DNA of 9,336 nucleotides from an uncultured Brevibacterium sp. Lineage in GTDB: Bacteria > Actinomycetota > Actinomycetes > Actinomycetales > Brevibacteriaceae. The position numbers and the translations under genes were made by a program. Location of the stretch: positions 1 through 9,336 of the forward strand of contig CABTZC010000056.1 of the NCBI GenBank assembly GCA_902489185.1, read 5' to 3'. The notes under the pieces were generated by a model. It had not been told where the DNA came from. It saw only the letters and a list, made by a program, of their open reading frames with translations, and made no database searches. Shown here in pieces: positions 1-7,043 of this stretch. The first letter of the stretch is position 1. Each line of letters starts with the position of its first letter.

Positions 1-1
1 C

Positions 2-55
2 ACCCAGGCTGAACTCGACAACCCTGAACTGTGGCTGGAGCGTATCCGTGCCTAG
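2..55 (+). CDS. C-terminal end of an upstream gene, possibly a DUF2342 zinc-dependent metalloprotease
   Basis: Only the last 17 codons and a TAG stop are present; the open frame runs in from the left edge of the window and ends TQAELDNPELWLERIRA. That is too little for a firm family call. In many Actinomycetota the gene directly upstream of tilS is a DUF2342 (F420-biosynthesis-associated) zinc-dependent metalloprotease, and from memory its C-terminus carries a similar 'P-T-x-x-D-L-D-D-P' pattern ending shortly afterwards, so that identity is inferred from context. The reading frame overlaps the tilS start by 8 nt, and the tilS Shine-Dalgarno lies inside this gene, which suggests cotranslation. 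The alternative is that this is an unrelated gene or a chance open frame; the tight overlap and same strand argue for a real gene. Confidence 0.5.
   Translation, partial: TQAELDNPELWLERIRA
37..40 (+). promoter_or_regulatory. Shine-Dalgarno sequence for tilS
   Basis: GGAG is followed by a 7-nt spacer to the GTG codon at 48. It lies within the last codons of the upstream gene and supports the GTG as the true tilS start. Confidence 0.6.
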
Positions 56-1028
56 ACGACCCAGGCTGGACCCCGCCTCGGCGAAAATCCGCAAGGCCGT
101 CGAAGACGCACTGGAACCCGGTCACACCTACCTCATCGCGGTATCCGGGGGAGCGGACTCCATGAGCCTGGCCGCCGCGTGCGCGTTCCTCACCCGCAAG
201 GACTACCAGTTTATTGCGGTCACCGTCGACCACGGGTTACAGGAAGGAAGCACCGAGGTCGCAGCCCGCACCCAGCGCGCGCTCACCGACCTGGGGCTCA
301 CCGCAACTGTCGAAACGGCGGAGGTGACAGCAACCTCGGACGGCCTGGAAGCCGACGCACGCACGGCCCGATACGCAGCCCTCGACCGGGCTGCCAAGGT
401 GCATGGCACCTCGGGCATTCTGCTAGCCCACACACAAAACGACCAGGCCGAAACCGTGCTCCTTGGACTCCTGCGGGGCTCCGGCGCACGATCCCTAGCC
501 GGAATGCGGCCCCGCACCGGCCCCTACATCCGCCCGCTGCTGGGCATCACCCGGGCCGAAACCGAAGCCGCCACCACCGCCCAAAACATCCCCGTGTGGA
601 ACGACCCCATGAATACGGACCCCAGCTTCACGCGGGTCAAAGTGCGCACCCAGTTGATGCCCGCGCTCGCCGAGGTCGCAGGCCCCGGCGTGTACGCCAA
701 CCTGGCACGCACCGCCCACCTTCTGGCGATGGACTCTGATGAACTGGAAGCCCAAACCGACGCCCAAGCACACATCCGCGGCGACACGCTTCTGCACACC
801 TCCGCTGAGTTACCCGCTGCCTTGCGCACCCGCGTGATCCGGGACTGGCTGTGGCAATTCTCACCCACCAACGAAGCGGGCTTCCACCACGTCACCGCCA
901 TCGATGACCTTCTGACGGGAGCGCGGGCGGGGGCGGTGTCATGCCCTCCCGCCGCCGAGGTGGTTCGCACCCGCTCCGGTGACGTGCAGTTCCGCAGGCG
1001 TGACGGGCAAGCACCCATTTACAGGTAA
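48..1028 (+). CDS. tilS: tRNA(Ile)-lysidine synthetase TilS
   Basis: TilS uses ATP and lysine to convert the wobble cytidine of the CAU-anticodon tRNA-Ile into lysidine, so that the tRNA reads AUA and is charged with isoleucine. It acts in the cytoplasm and is normally essential. The 326-residue product has the N-type ATP pyrophosphatase PP-loop SGGADS at residues 33-38, the VDHGL strand near 60-64, the family signature AHTQNDQAET at 127-136 followed by LLRGSGARSLAGM, the RPLLGITR segment, and the WNDPMN...R..VR motif beginning at residue 184. It is shorter than the roughly 430-residue E. coli enzyme and appears to lack the far C-terminal domain, which is usual for actinobacterial TilS. The GTG start is chosen because GGAG at 37-40 sits 7 nt upstream and the protein begins just before the first TilS helix. 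The gene overlaps the upstream stop by 8 nt and lies 36 nt before hpt. Confidence 0.95.
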   Translation: MPRRPRLDPASAKIRKAVEDALEPGHTYLIAVSGGADSMSLAAACAFLTRKDYQFIAVTVDHGLQEGSTEVAARTQRALTDLGLTATVETAEVTATSDGLEADARTARYAALDRAAKVHGTSGILLAHTQNDQAETVLLGLLRGSGARSLAGMRPRTGPYIRPLLGITRAETEAATTAQNIPVWNDPMNTDPSFTRVKVRTQLMPALAEVAGPGVYANLARTAHLLAMDSDELEAQTDAQAHIRGDTLLHTSAELPAALRTRVIRDWLWQFSPTNEAGFHHVTAIDDLLTGARAGAVSCPPAAEVVRTRSGDVQFRRRDGQAPIYR

Positions 1029-1064
1029 GCTAAAACGAGCAGCGAAAACAAGAAAGGACGCAAC

Positions 1065-1616
1065 GTGGATCAGCGCGACCTGGGCGATGACATCGAAGAG
1101 ATCCTGGTAACCGAAACACAGATCAAACACCGACTCACTGAACTCGCAGCCGACATCGACCGGGACTACGAAGGTAAAGACCTTCTGGTAGTGGGAGTCC
1201 TCAAGGGGGCTGTCATGGTGATGGCAGATCTGGCGCGCGCTTTGCACTCGCCAGTACGCATGGACTGGATGGCTGTATCCTCTTACGGTTCCGGCACCAA
1301 GTCCTCAGGTGTTGTCCGCATCCTTAAAGACCTGGACACCGACCTTAAAGACCAGCACGTTTTGATCGTCGAAGACATTATTGACTCCGGTCTGACGCTT
1401 TCGTGGCTTCTGTCTAACCTGAAGTCCCGTGGCGCGGCCTCCGTCGAAATTTGCACCATGTTGCGCAAGCCTGAAGCGCTCAAGGTCGACATTGATGTGC
1501 GTTATGTAGGCTTTGACGTTCCTAACAAGTTTGTTGTGGGATACGGGCTAGACTACGCCGAGAAGTATCGCAACGTGCCATTCGTCGCGACACTCGCGCC
1601 ACACGTCTACAGTTAA
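1065..1616 (+). CDS. hpt: Hypoxanthine-guanine phosphoribosyltransferase
   Basis: Hpt transfers the phosphoribosyl group of PRPP onto hypoxanthine or guanine to give IMP or GMP, which is cytoplasmic purine salvage. The 183-residue length is typical. Visible motifs are the LKG loop at residues 46-48, the flexible SSYG loop at 72-75, and the PRPP-binding motif VLIVEDIIDSGLTL at 99-112 with the acidic pair E103-D104. The purine-binding C-terminal part reads VGFDVPNKFVVGYGLDY. The start is GTG, supported by AAGGA at 1054-1058 with a 6-nt spacer; no other start sits so well in front of the conserved N-terminus. The tilS-hpt-ftsH order is conserved across many bacterial phyla. The gene is probably cotranscribed with tilS, since the 36-nt gap shows no clear terminator or promoter. 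Xanthine preference cannot be judged from sequence alone, but the overall match is to Hpt rather than Xpt. Confidence 0.96.
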   Translation: MDQRDLGDDIEEILVTETQIKHRLTELAADIDRDYEGKDLLVVGVLKGAVMVMADLARALHSPVRMDWMAVSSYGSGTKSSGVVRILKDLDTDLKDQHVLIVEDIIDSGLTLSWLLSNLKSRGAASVEICTMLRKPEALKVDIDVRYVGFDVPNKFVVGYGLDYAEKYRNVPFVATLAPHVYS

Positions 1617-1659
1617 TAGACCTACACAACAGACCCACAAGTACGTACAGAGAGAATTA

Positions 1660-3843
1660 ATGACCCACAAGAACAACGATCTGAAGCGTCGGGACCCCAA
1701 AGGTTCGGACGACAAGGATTCCAATAAGTTCGGCGTGAAGAAGCTGACGCGCGGACCCATCGTTTGGATCGTGCTGGCGATTGTCATCGTCTCTATTGGG
1801 ATGATGTGGCTGTCCGGTGGTGGCTACCAGCGCATCGACACCAAACAGGGACTGGACCTGCTCAACGGCAAGACCGTGGAACAGATCAAGGTTGTTGACG
1901 GCGATCAGCGCGTGGACATGGTCTTGACCGAGGACTACAAGGTCGACGACCGCAACTATGGCAAGCGGGTCCAATTCTTCTACGTGGAGCCACGCGGCGA
2001 TCAGGTCATCAAAGCGATCAACGACGCGGACATCAAGAAGGGCTACACCGACGAAGTCCCTAAGCGGTCGTTCCTCACCTCTCTGCTCCTCAACGTCATC
2101 CCGTTCGTCATCATCCTGGCAGTTTTCTGGTTCCTGCTCTCGCAGATGTCCGGAGGCGCCAAAGGGATCATGAACTTTGGTAAATCCAAGGCCAAACTGG
2201 TCAACAAAGAACACCCCGATGTCACGTTTAAAGACGTGGCCGGTGTGGACGAAGCATTGGAAGAGCTCCAAGAGATTAAGGAGTTCTTGGCTGAACCCAA
2301 GAAGTTTACGGACTTGGGAGCCAAAATTCCTAAGGGTGTCATGCTCTACGGTCCTCCCGGAACCGGTAAAACTCTTCTGGCCCGTGCCGTAGCGGGAGAA
2401 GCGGGTGTACCGTTCTTCTCCATTTCTGGTTCTGACTTTGTTGAAATGTACGTGGGTGTGGGTGCTTCACGTGTCCGCGACTTGTTTGAGCAGGCTAAGA
2501 ACAACTCACCGGCCATCATCTTCATTGACGAAATCGACGCAGTTGGTCGTCAGCGCGGTGCCGGAATGGGTGGCGGTAACGACGAACGCGAACAGACGCT
2601 CAACCAGTTGCTCGTTGAGATGGACGGTTTTGACGCCACAACCAACGTGATCCTCATTGCGGCGACGAACCGTCCCGATGTTCTGGACCCGGCCCTGTTG
2701 CGTCCCGGACGTTTTGACCGCCAGGTCAATGTGGAGGTCCCCGATATGAAGGGACGCCAACACATCCTGGGAGTCCACGCTCGCAACAAACCGCTTGCGC
2801 CTGATGTTGACCTCGCCCAAATCGCTAAACGCACCCCAGGCTTCTCTGGTGCAGACTTGGCGAACGTCCTCAACGAAGCTGCTCTGCTCACGGCACGCTC
2901 TGGCCGCACGCAGATCGATAACCGAATCCTGGACGAAGCGATTGACCGTGTGATCGCCGGGCCACAGAAGCGTACCCGTTTGATGAACGACAAGGAACGT
3001 CTGGTCACCGCTTACCACGAGGGTGGACACGCGCTTGTTGCGGCAGCCATGAACCACACCGACCCAGTCACCAAGGTCACCATCCTTCCACGTGGCCGCG
3101 CACTGGGATACACCATGGTGCTTCCAAGCGAGGACAAGTACTCCACCACGCGCAATGAACTTCTGGACCAGCTTGCGTACGCAATGGGTGGGCGCGTGGC
3201 AGAAGAAATCGTGTTCCACGACCCCACCACGGGTGCCAGCAACGACATTGAAAAAGCCACCAACACGGCAAAGAAGATGGTCACGCAGTACGGCATGACG
3301 CAAAGCGTGGGAATGGTCAAGATTGGTGACGTGTCATCTGAACCGTTCGCCGGACGCGGACCAGGGGCGGAAGCCCACGCATCCGACGAAACCTACCGCC
3401 AGATCGACCTGGAAGTTCGCGCACTTGTTGACGCGGCACACGCCGACGCCTACCGCGCGCTCAATGAGAACCGCGACATTCTGGACCGTCTGGCCCACGA
3501 ACTCCTGGAAAAGGAAACCTTGGACCAGGCGCAGTTGGCAGAAATTTTTGCCGAGGTGAAAAAGGCCCCCAAGCGTGATGTGTGGCTGGCGGACCCGTCA
3601 CGTCCGGTTTCCAACATTCCTCCAATCGAGGTTCCGGAGCGCGTTCGCCCCGAGAACCCCGAGGTGTGGGAGGCGCCTCTCGACGCTCCCGAAACCAAAC
3701 CCGGGGAGTCTGAACAACCGCCCATTGACCCGCACCCAATCCCAGGTAACCAGCCACCTCAGACTGGCCCGGGTACACCGGAGCCGGGCACACCGGAACC
3801 TGGAACGCCGGGTGACCAACAACCACCGTGGACTGACCGCTAA
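1660..3843 (+). CDS. ftsH: ATP-dependent zinc metalloprotease FtsH
   Basis: FtsH is a membrane-anchored hexameric AAA+ protease that extracts and degrades misfolded membrane proteins and short-lived regulators. In the 727-residue product, a charged cytoplasmic N-terminus is followed by TM1 (about 33-51), an extracytoplasmic domain, and TM2 (about 139-161). The AAA module has Walker A GPPGTGKT at 231-238, the pore loop MYVGVG at 263-268, Walker B IIFIDE at 286-291, and the second region of homology at 328-354 with candidate arginine fingers R351 and R354. The peptidase domain has HEGGH at 453-457 (zinc ligands H453 and H457, catalytic E454) and D529 as probable third ligand. All key residues are present. 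The tail from about residue 665 is proline-rich with GTPEP repeats, presumably disordered. The ATG has only a weak AGAGAG element in front. It follows hpt by 43 nt, and its TAA overlaps the folE ATG by one base. Many codons are T-ending (GGT, CGT, GTT), unlike C-rich tilS and folP, which may reflect higher expression. Confidence 0.97.
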   Translation: MTHKNNDLKRRDPKGSDDKDSNKFGVKKLTRGPIVWIVLAIVIVSIGMMWLSGGGYQRIDTKQGLDLLNGKTVEQIKVVDGDQRVDMVLTEDYKVDDRNYGKRVQFFYVEPRGDQVIKAINDADIKKGYTDEVPKRSFLTSLLLNVIPFVIILAVFWFLLSQMSGGAKGIMNFGKSKAKLVNKEHPDVTFKDVAGVDEALEELQEIKEFLAEPKKFTDLGAKIPKGVMLYGPPGTGKTLLARAVAGEAGVPFFSISGSDFVEMYVGVGASRVRDLFEQAKNNSPAIIFIDEIDAVGRQRGAGMGGGNDEREQTLNQLLVEMDGFDATTNVILIAATNRPDVLDPALLRPGRFDRQVNVEVPDMKGRQHILGVHARNKPLAPDVDLAQIAKRTPGFSGADLANVLNEAALLTARSGRTQIDNRILDEAIDRVIAGPQKRTRLMNDKERLVTAYHEGGHALVAAAMNHTDPVTKVTILPRGRALGYTMVLPSEDKYSTTRNELLDQLAYAMGGRVAEEIVFHDPTTGASNDIEKATNTAKKMVTQYGMTQSVGMVKIGDVSSEPFAGRGPGAEAHASDETYRQIDLEVRALVDAAHADAYRALNENRDILDRLAHELLEKETLDQAQLAEIFAEVKKAPKRDVWLADPSRPVSNIPPIEVPERVRPENPEVWEAPLDAPETKPGESEQPPIDPHPIPGNQPPQTGPGTPEPGTPEPGTPGDQQPPWTDR
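3772..3816 (+). repeat. 15-nt tandem repeat coding GTPEP in the FtsH tail
   Basis: Two 15-nt units (3772-3786 and 3787-3801) each encode Gly-Thr-Pro-Glu-Pro. A third, partly diverged unit (3802-3816) encodes Gly-Thr-Pro-Gly-Asp. The copies differ mainly at third codon positions, so the peptide repeat is better kept than the DNA repeat. It lies in the proline-rich C-terminal tail of FtsH. Confidence 0.8.
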
Positions 3844-4409
3844 TGGTGGACCAGCCGCGCATTGAGGCAGCGGTCCGCGAAATCCTGCACGCGATTGGTG
3901 AAGACCCGAACCGCGACGGATTACAGGAAACACCCGGTCGAGTAGCCCGCGCGTATGCGGAACTGTTTGCCGGAATCGGACAAGACCCTGCTGAAGTCCT
4001 GTCGACCACGTTTGAGATCGGCCACGACGAAATGGTGTTGGTGCGCAACATCGAAATGTTCTCCACGTGTGAACATCACCTGTTGCCATTCCATGGGATC
4101 GCCCACGTGGGCTACATCCCCAACACCTCAGGTCGTGTGACCGGGCTGTCTAAACTGGCTCGCCTAGTCGAGGTGTACGCGCGCAGGCCACAAGTCCAAG
4201 AACGGCTCACCGGCCAGATAGCCGACGCCCTCATGGAACACCTGGAGCCCCGGGGCGCAATCGTGGTGATCGAAGCTGAACACCTGTGCATGTCCATGCG
4301 AGGGGTCGACAAAGCCGGTGCGTCCACAATTACATCAGCGGTGCGCGGTAGCTTGCGCAAACCCACATCGCGCGCCGAAGCCATGAGTTTGATCCGAGGC
4401 ACAACATGA
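3843..4409 (+). CDS. folE: GTP cyclohydrolase I FolE
   Basis: FolE is a homodecameric zinc enzyme that converts GTP to 7,8-dihydroneopterin triphosphate, the first committed step of folate synthesis. The 188 residues match the usual length of the bacterial enzyme. Visible motifs are the start MVDQPRIEAAVREIL, the ETPGRVARAY helix, the zinc site with C76 in STCEHH (H78-H79) and C149 in HLCMSMRG, and the central GYIPNTSGRVTGLSKLAR segment. The zinc ligands by family precedent are C76, H79 and C149. The ATG overlaps the ftsH stop (TAATG) and has no clear Shine-Dalgarno, so translation probably depends on ribosomes finishing ftsH. The start is supported by the strong match to the actinobacterial FolE N-terminus. 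The gene heads the folate cluster and overlaps folP by 4 nt. It is the canonical type I enzyme, not the FolE2 (IB) family. Confidence 0.97.
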   Translation: MVDQPRIEAAVREILHAIGEDPNRDGLQETPGRVARAYAELFAGIGQDPAEVLSTTFEIGHDEMVLVRNIEMFSTCEHHLLPFHGIAHVGYIPNTSGRVTGLSKLARLVEVYARRPQVQERLTGQIADALMEHLEPRGAIVVIEAEHLCMSMRGVDKAGASTITSAVRGSLRKPTSRAEAMSLIRGTT

Positions 4410-5206
4410 AAATCATGGGGATTCTCAACGTCACCCCAGATTCCTTTTCCGACGGCGGACGCTACTTCGACACCACGAGCGCCCTTGACCACGCACACCA
4501 GATGGTGCAAGACGGCGCCCACATCATTGACGTGGGAGGCGAATCGACGCGCCCCGGTTCGGCCCGAGTGGGTGAAGAAGAGGAACAGCGCCGCGTGCTC
4601 CCCGTGGTCACAGAACTTGCCAAACAGGGGATCGCGGTGAGCGTGGACACCATGAACGCGTCCACCATGCGCGCTTGCCTCGAAGCGGGGGCGCAATACA
4701 TCAATGACGTGTCCGCGGGCCAGATGGACCCAGACATGTTGCGTCTGGCTGCTGAAACGCACAGCGAAATCATCCTCATGCACTGGCGTGGCCTGCTGTC
4801 TGACGCCGGTGCCGTGTTCCATTACGACGACGTAGTAGAAGACGTGCGCGCTGAACTGACCCAACGCGTCGACGCCGCCGTGGACGCGGGCGTGAACCCC
4901 GGCCGCATCATCGTGGACCCGGGGCTGGGCTTTTCGAAGAACGCACAACACAACTGGACGCTCATGTCCCACCTCGACCGGTTGGTCAGCATTGGCCCCC
5001 GGCTGCTGGTGGCAGGTTCGCGCAAGCGTTTCCTGTCCTCGCATCTGGAGGAAACCGCCGCCGAGGTGGACGAACGCAATCTGGATACTGCCACCTCGGC
5101 GTTGACCGCCCTTGCCTGCCACGCGCGCGCCTGGGGCGTGGGCGTCCACGATGTGCGCACCTCGGCGGTGGTCGCCAGCGTCACCGAACGGGTCCTCAAT
5201 GACTGA
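4406..5206 (+). CDS. folP: Dihydropteroate synthase FolP
   Basis: FolP condenses 6-hydroxymethyl-7,8-dihydropterin pyrophosphate with p-aminobenzoate to form 7,8-dihydropteroate; it is the sulfonamide target. The 266-residue TIM barrel is of usual length. The pterin/pABA-site motifs are all visible: NVTPDSFSDGG at residues 8-18, GGESTRPG at 44-51, the NDVSAG strand, DPGLGFSK at 171-178, GSRKRF at 204-209, and the closing VHDVR at 247-251. The protein starts directly at the first barrel strand (MKIMGILNVTPDSF). The ATG overlaps the folE TGA (ATGA) and has GAGG at 4396-4399 with a 6-nt spacer. The last 8 nt overlap the folB-folK start. Intact active-site motifs argue for a true FolP rather than a catalytically doubtful FolP2-type paralogue. 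Confidence 0.97.
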   Translation: MKIMGILNVTPDSFSDGGRYFDTTSALDHAHQMVQDGAHIIDVGGESTRPGSARVGEEEEQRRVLPVVTELAKQGIAVSVDTMNASTMRACLEAGAQYINDVSAGQMDPDMLRLAAETHSEIILMHWRGLLSDAGAVFHYDDVVEDVRAELTQRVDAAVDAGVNPGRIIVDPGLGFSKNAQHNWTLMSHLDRLVSIGPRLLVAGSRKRFLSSHLEETAAEVDERNLDTATSALTALACHARAWGVGVHDVRTSAVVASVTERVLND

Positions 5207-6116
5207 CGACCGGATCACGCTGACCGGGTTGAAAGCGCGCGGTTTTCATGGGGTCTTCGACTTTGAAAAGCGCGAAGGTCAGGATTTTGTGGTCGACGTG
5301 GTGTTGCATGCTGACCACGCACGGGCCGGGGCGTCAGACCGGTTAGAGGACACCATCAACTACGCGGATGTCGCACAGATCGTGGCGGACCGCGTCACGG
5401 GTGAGCCCTTCGACTTGATCGAAGCGCTGGCGTGGGCAATTGCCGGGGACTTGTTGCGTGTGGCGGGCTCGGTGGAGGTCACGGTTCACAAGCCCCAGGC
5501 GCCCATTGACCAGGACTTTCAGGATGTTTCAGTCACCGTGCGCAGGTCCGGTACAGGGCGCCAGTCGCAGGGTTTGGTACGAGGCGGGCAGGCGGTGATT
5601 GGCGTGGGTGCCAACATGGGACAGCCTGCTGAGACGGTTCAGAGCGCCATGGACGCGCTTGATCTGCACCCTCACATTACGGAGCTTCAGCGGTCCTCAC
5701 TGTATAGGTCCACGCCCGTGGGTGGGGTTGAGCAAGATGATTTCATTAACGCCGTGATCGCGGTTGAGACCACGCTGTCTGCGCATGAACTCTTAGGTGT
5801 GTGTCAAGGTGTTGAACTGGCGCACGGCCGTACACGTAATGTGCGTTGGGGGCCACGCACATTGGACCTGGACCTCATCCGGTTCACCCCGCATGAACGC
5901 CTGGAACAGGGGGTGGACTTAAGTGATGCGGGCGCCCAACTGTCACTTGCAGACCCGGTGCTCACACTGCCTCACCCGGAATCGGTCAACCGAGCTTTTG
6001 TGCTCACACCCTGGCAAGAAATCGACCCCAGCGCCACAATAGAGGTAGACGGCACAACACTGACGCTTCGTGAACGACTGGAAGAACTTGGCGACCAGGG
6101 GGTTGAACGAGCATGA
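5199..6116 (+). CDS. folBK: Bifunctional dihydroneopterin aldolase / HPPK (FolB-FolK fusion)
   Basis: This is a 305-residue fusion of two consecutive folate enzymes. The FolB domain (about 1-118) cleaves dihydroneopterin to 6-hydroxymethyl-7,8-dihydropterin and glycolaldehyde. It shows GFHGVFDFEKREGQ at 15-28, TINYADV with Y55, LIEALA with E75, and HKPQAPI with K98. The FolK domain (about 132-305) pyrophosphorylates that product with ATP. It shows GANMGQP at 137-143, the STPVGGVEQDDFINAV segment, and the Mg/ATP signature RWGPRTLDLDL at 216-226 with D223 and D225. A short Gly/Arg/Gln-rich linker at about 117-131 joins them. I chose the ATG at 5199 (MTDDRITLTGLKARGFHG). The frame stays open upstream to 5112, but those 29 codons lie wholly inside folP and precede the FolB fold, so they are unlikely to be translated. 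The start overlaps the folP stop by 8 nt and has only a weak Shine-Dalgarno, so coupling to folP is likely. Confidence 0.95.
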   Translation: MTDDRITLTGLKARGFHGVFDFEKREGQDFVVDVVLHADHARAGASDRLEDTINYADVAQIVADRVTGEPFDLIEALAWAIAGDLLRVAGSVEVTVHKPQAPIDQDFQDVSVTVRRSGTGRQSQGLVRGGQAVIGVGANMGQPAETVQSAMDALDLHPHITELQRSSLYRSTPVGGVEQDDFINAVIAVETTLSAHELLGVCQGVELAHGRTRNVRWGPRTLDLDLIRFTPHERLEQGVDLSDAGAQLSLADPVLTLPHPESVNRAFVLTPWQEIDPSATIEVDGTTLTLRERLEELGDQGVERA

Positions 6117-6574
6117 GCCAGACAAAACCCAAGACGCTTGCGATCGCAGGATTGCTTGGGCTGGCACTTGCCTACATGTTCAACTTCATGTGGGAAACCT
6201 ACGGGCAGGTACTCCCGGGAATCCCGTGGCTGGCAATCGTGGGAATGGTGATCCTTTCGATCGTTCTTCTGGTTGTTGGCATTCCCATCAAAAAATGGAA
6301 CGAGGGCGACCGCACCCGTGTCTTGGACCCGCTAAAGGCCGCGCGCGTGGCCATCATGGCCAAAGCTGCGGCACTCGCCGGGGCGAGCCTCACAGGGTGG
6401 TACGCAGGCAGCGCTGTCTATTTGCTCACAACCGGCGGTGGCGCGCGCAGTTCTACCGGGGCAGGAATGCTTCTGGCAGTAGCCGCCGCAGCTGTTTTGA
6501 TGATCGTGGGCCTTATCGTAGAGTCATACTGCCAGCTCCCGCCCGATGACCCAGAAGGAACTGAAGCTGCATGA
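6113..6574 (+). CDS. DUF3180 family membrane protein
   Basis: This is a 153-residue integral membrane protein of unknown function. Four hydrophobic segments are visible: about residues 9-26, 37-59, 79-105 and 117-139. A basic loop between TM2 and TM3 (KKWNEGDRTRVLDPLKAARVAIMAKA) is the best-conserved part of the DUF3180 family as I recall it, and the protein ends shortly after the VESYCQLP motif. There is no signal peptidase site, enzyme motif or metal-binding cluster. The gene sits directly downstream of folK, where DUF3180 genes sit in many actinobacteria, including Mycobacterium, so position and topology both support the family. The ATG overlaps the folBK stop (ATGA), with AGGGGG at 6097-6102 about 10 nt upstream. 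Its role in folate metabolism, if any, is unproven. Confidence 0.88.
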   Translation: MSQTKPKTLAIAGLLGLALAYMFNFMWETYGQVLPGIPWLAIVGMVILSIVLLVVGIPIKKWNEGDRTRVLDPLKAARVAIMAKAAALAGASLTGWYAGSAVYLLTTGGGARSSTGAGMLLAVAAAAVLMIVGLIVESYCQLPPDDPEGTEAA

Positions 6575-7035
6575 ATGACCAGATCGTTCCAGTAGATAGC
6601 AAACTGTTTTACGTGTGGCTGGTGAACGGTGTGTGGTCCATCGTCGTCGCTGTTGTCGGGTGCGTGATGGCAGCAGTGTTTCTTCCCTGGTGGGCTCCAG
6701 TCGCAGTTGGTGTTCTTGCTGTTGTCGGAATTGTTTGGTGGGTCATCGTCGCCCACCGTCAGGTGAAGAACTTGGGGTACGCAATCCGGGAAAAAGACCT
6801 GCTGATCCAGCGGGGGATCATGTTCCGCAGCACCACGGTCGTGCCGTTTGGACGCATGCAGTTCGTCGACGTTTCCTCCGGGCCGGTGAGCCGTCTCTTT
6901 GGCTTGGCAACCGTGGAACTTCACACCGCCTCGGCGTCCTCAGACGCGACCATCCCAGGGCTTCCCGCTCAAGATGCCGACCACCTGCGTGAACTTCTTG
7001 CACAGCGCGGTGAAACGCACCTGGCCGGATTGTGA
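6571..7035 (+). CDS. Single bPH2 (DUF304) domain membrane protein, YdbS-like
   Basis: This 154-residue protein has two N-terminal transmembrane helices (about residues 13-38 and 42-61) and a cytoplasmic bacterial PH-like domain (about 66-146). The bPH2 signature is clear: LGYAIREKDLLIQRGIMFRSTTVVPFGRMQFVDV, then SRLFGLATVELHTAS and IPGLPAQDADHLRELL. This matches the YdbS-type proteins that are usually encoded next to a longer, multi-domain YdbT-type partner, as is the case here. The molecular function of the family is not established; B. subtilis ydbS-ydbT is a sigma-W-controlled pair linked to tolerance of antimicrobial peptides made by other bacilli. The ATG overlaps the DUF3180 stop (ATGA), with AAGGAA at 6555-6560 and a 10-nt spacer. 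The next gene starts within about 8 nt. Confidence 0.88.
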   Translation: MNDQIVPVDSKLFYVWLVNGVWSIVVAVVGCVMAAVFLPWWAPVAVGVLAVVGIVWWVIVAHRQVKNLGYAIREKDLLIQRGIMFRSTTVVPFGRMQFVDVSSGPVSRLFGLATVELHTASASSDATIPGLPAQDADHLRELLAQRGETHLAGL

Positions 7036-7037
7036 GG
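7034..7037 (+). promoter_or_regulatory. Shine-Dalgarno sequence deciding the start of the YdbT-like gene
   Basis: GAGG overlaps the stop of the preceding gene and lies 6 nt before the GTG at 7044. The other candidate GTG, at 7032, overlaps that stop as GTGA but has no comparable purine-rich element upstream. This favours 7044. Confidence 0.55.
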
Positions 7038-7043
7038 CCACCG

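Noticed and set aside
453..491. tilS as a truncated or broken gene because it is about 100 residues shorter than the E. coli protein
   Set aside because: All PP-loop and TilS signature motifs are intact and actinobacterial TilS proteins normally have this shorter length.
1000..1031. Possible promoter before hpt (GTGACG with TAAGCT)
   Set aside because: The spacing is about 20 nt and both boxes are poor matches. It overlaps the end of tilS and cannot be supported from sequence alone.
1605..1621. Possible hairpin over the hpt stop codon (GTCTA with TAGAC, 7-nt loop)
   Set aside because: The stem is only 5 bp and AT-containing, and no T-run follows, so it is not a credible intrinsic terminator.
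5112..5198. Upstream extension of the folBK frame by 29 codons
   Set aside because: It lies entirely within folP and encodes an Arg/Pro/Ala-rich peptide unlike any FolB N-terminus. The ATG at 5199 gives the expected protein start.
4112..5218. Long minus-strand open frame (368 codons) opposite folE and folP
   Set aside because: It is antisense to two genes with complete catalytic motifs, its translation shows no recognisable domain and is rich in residues expected from reverse reading of GC-rich codons. It is a shadow frame.
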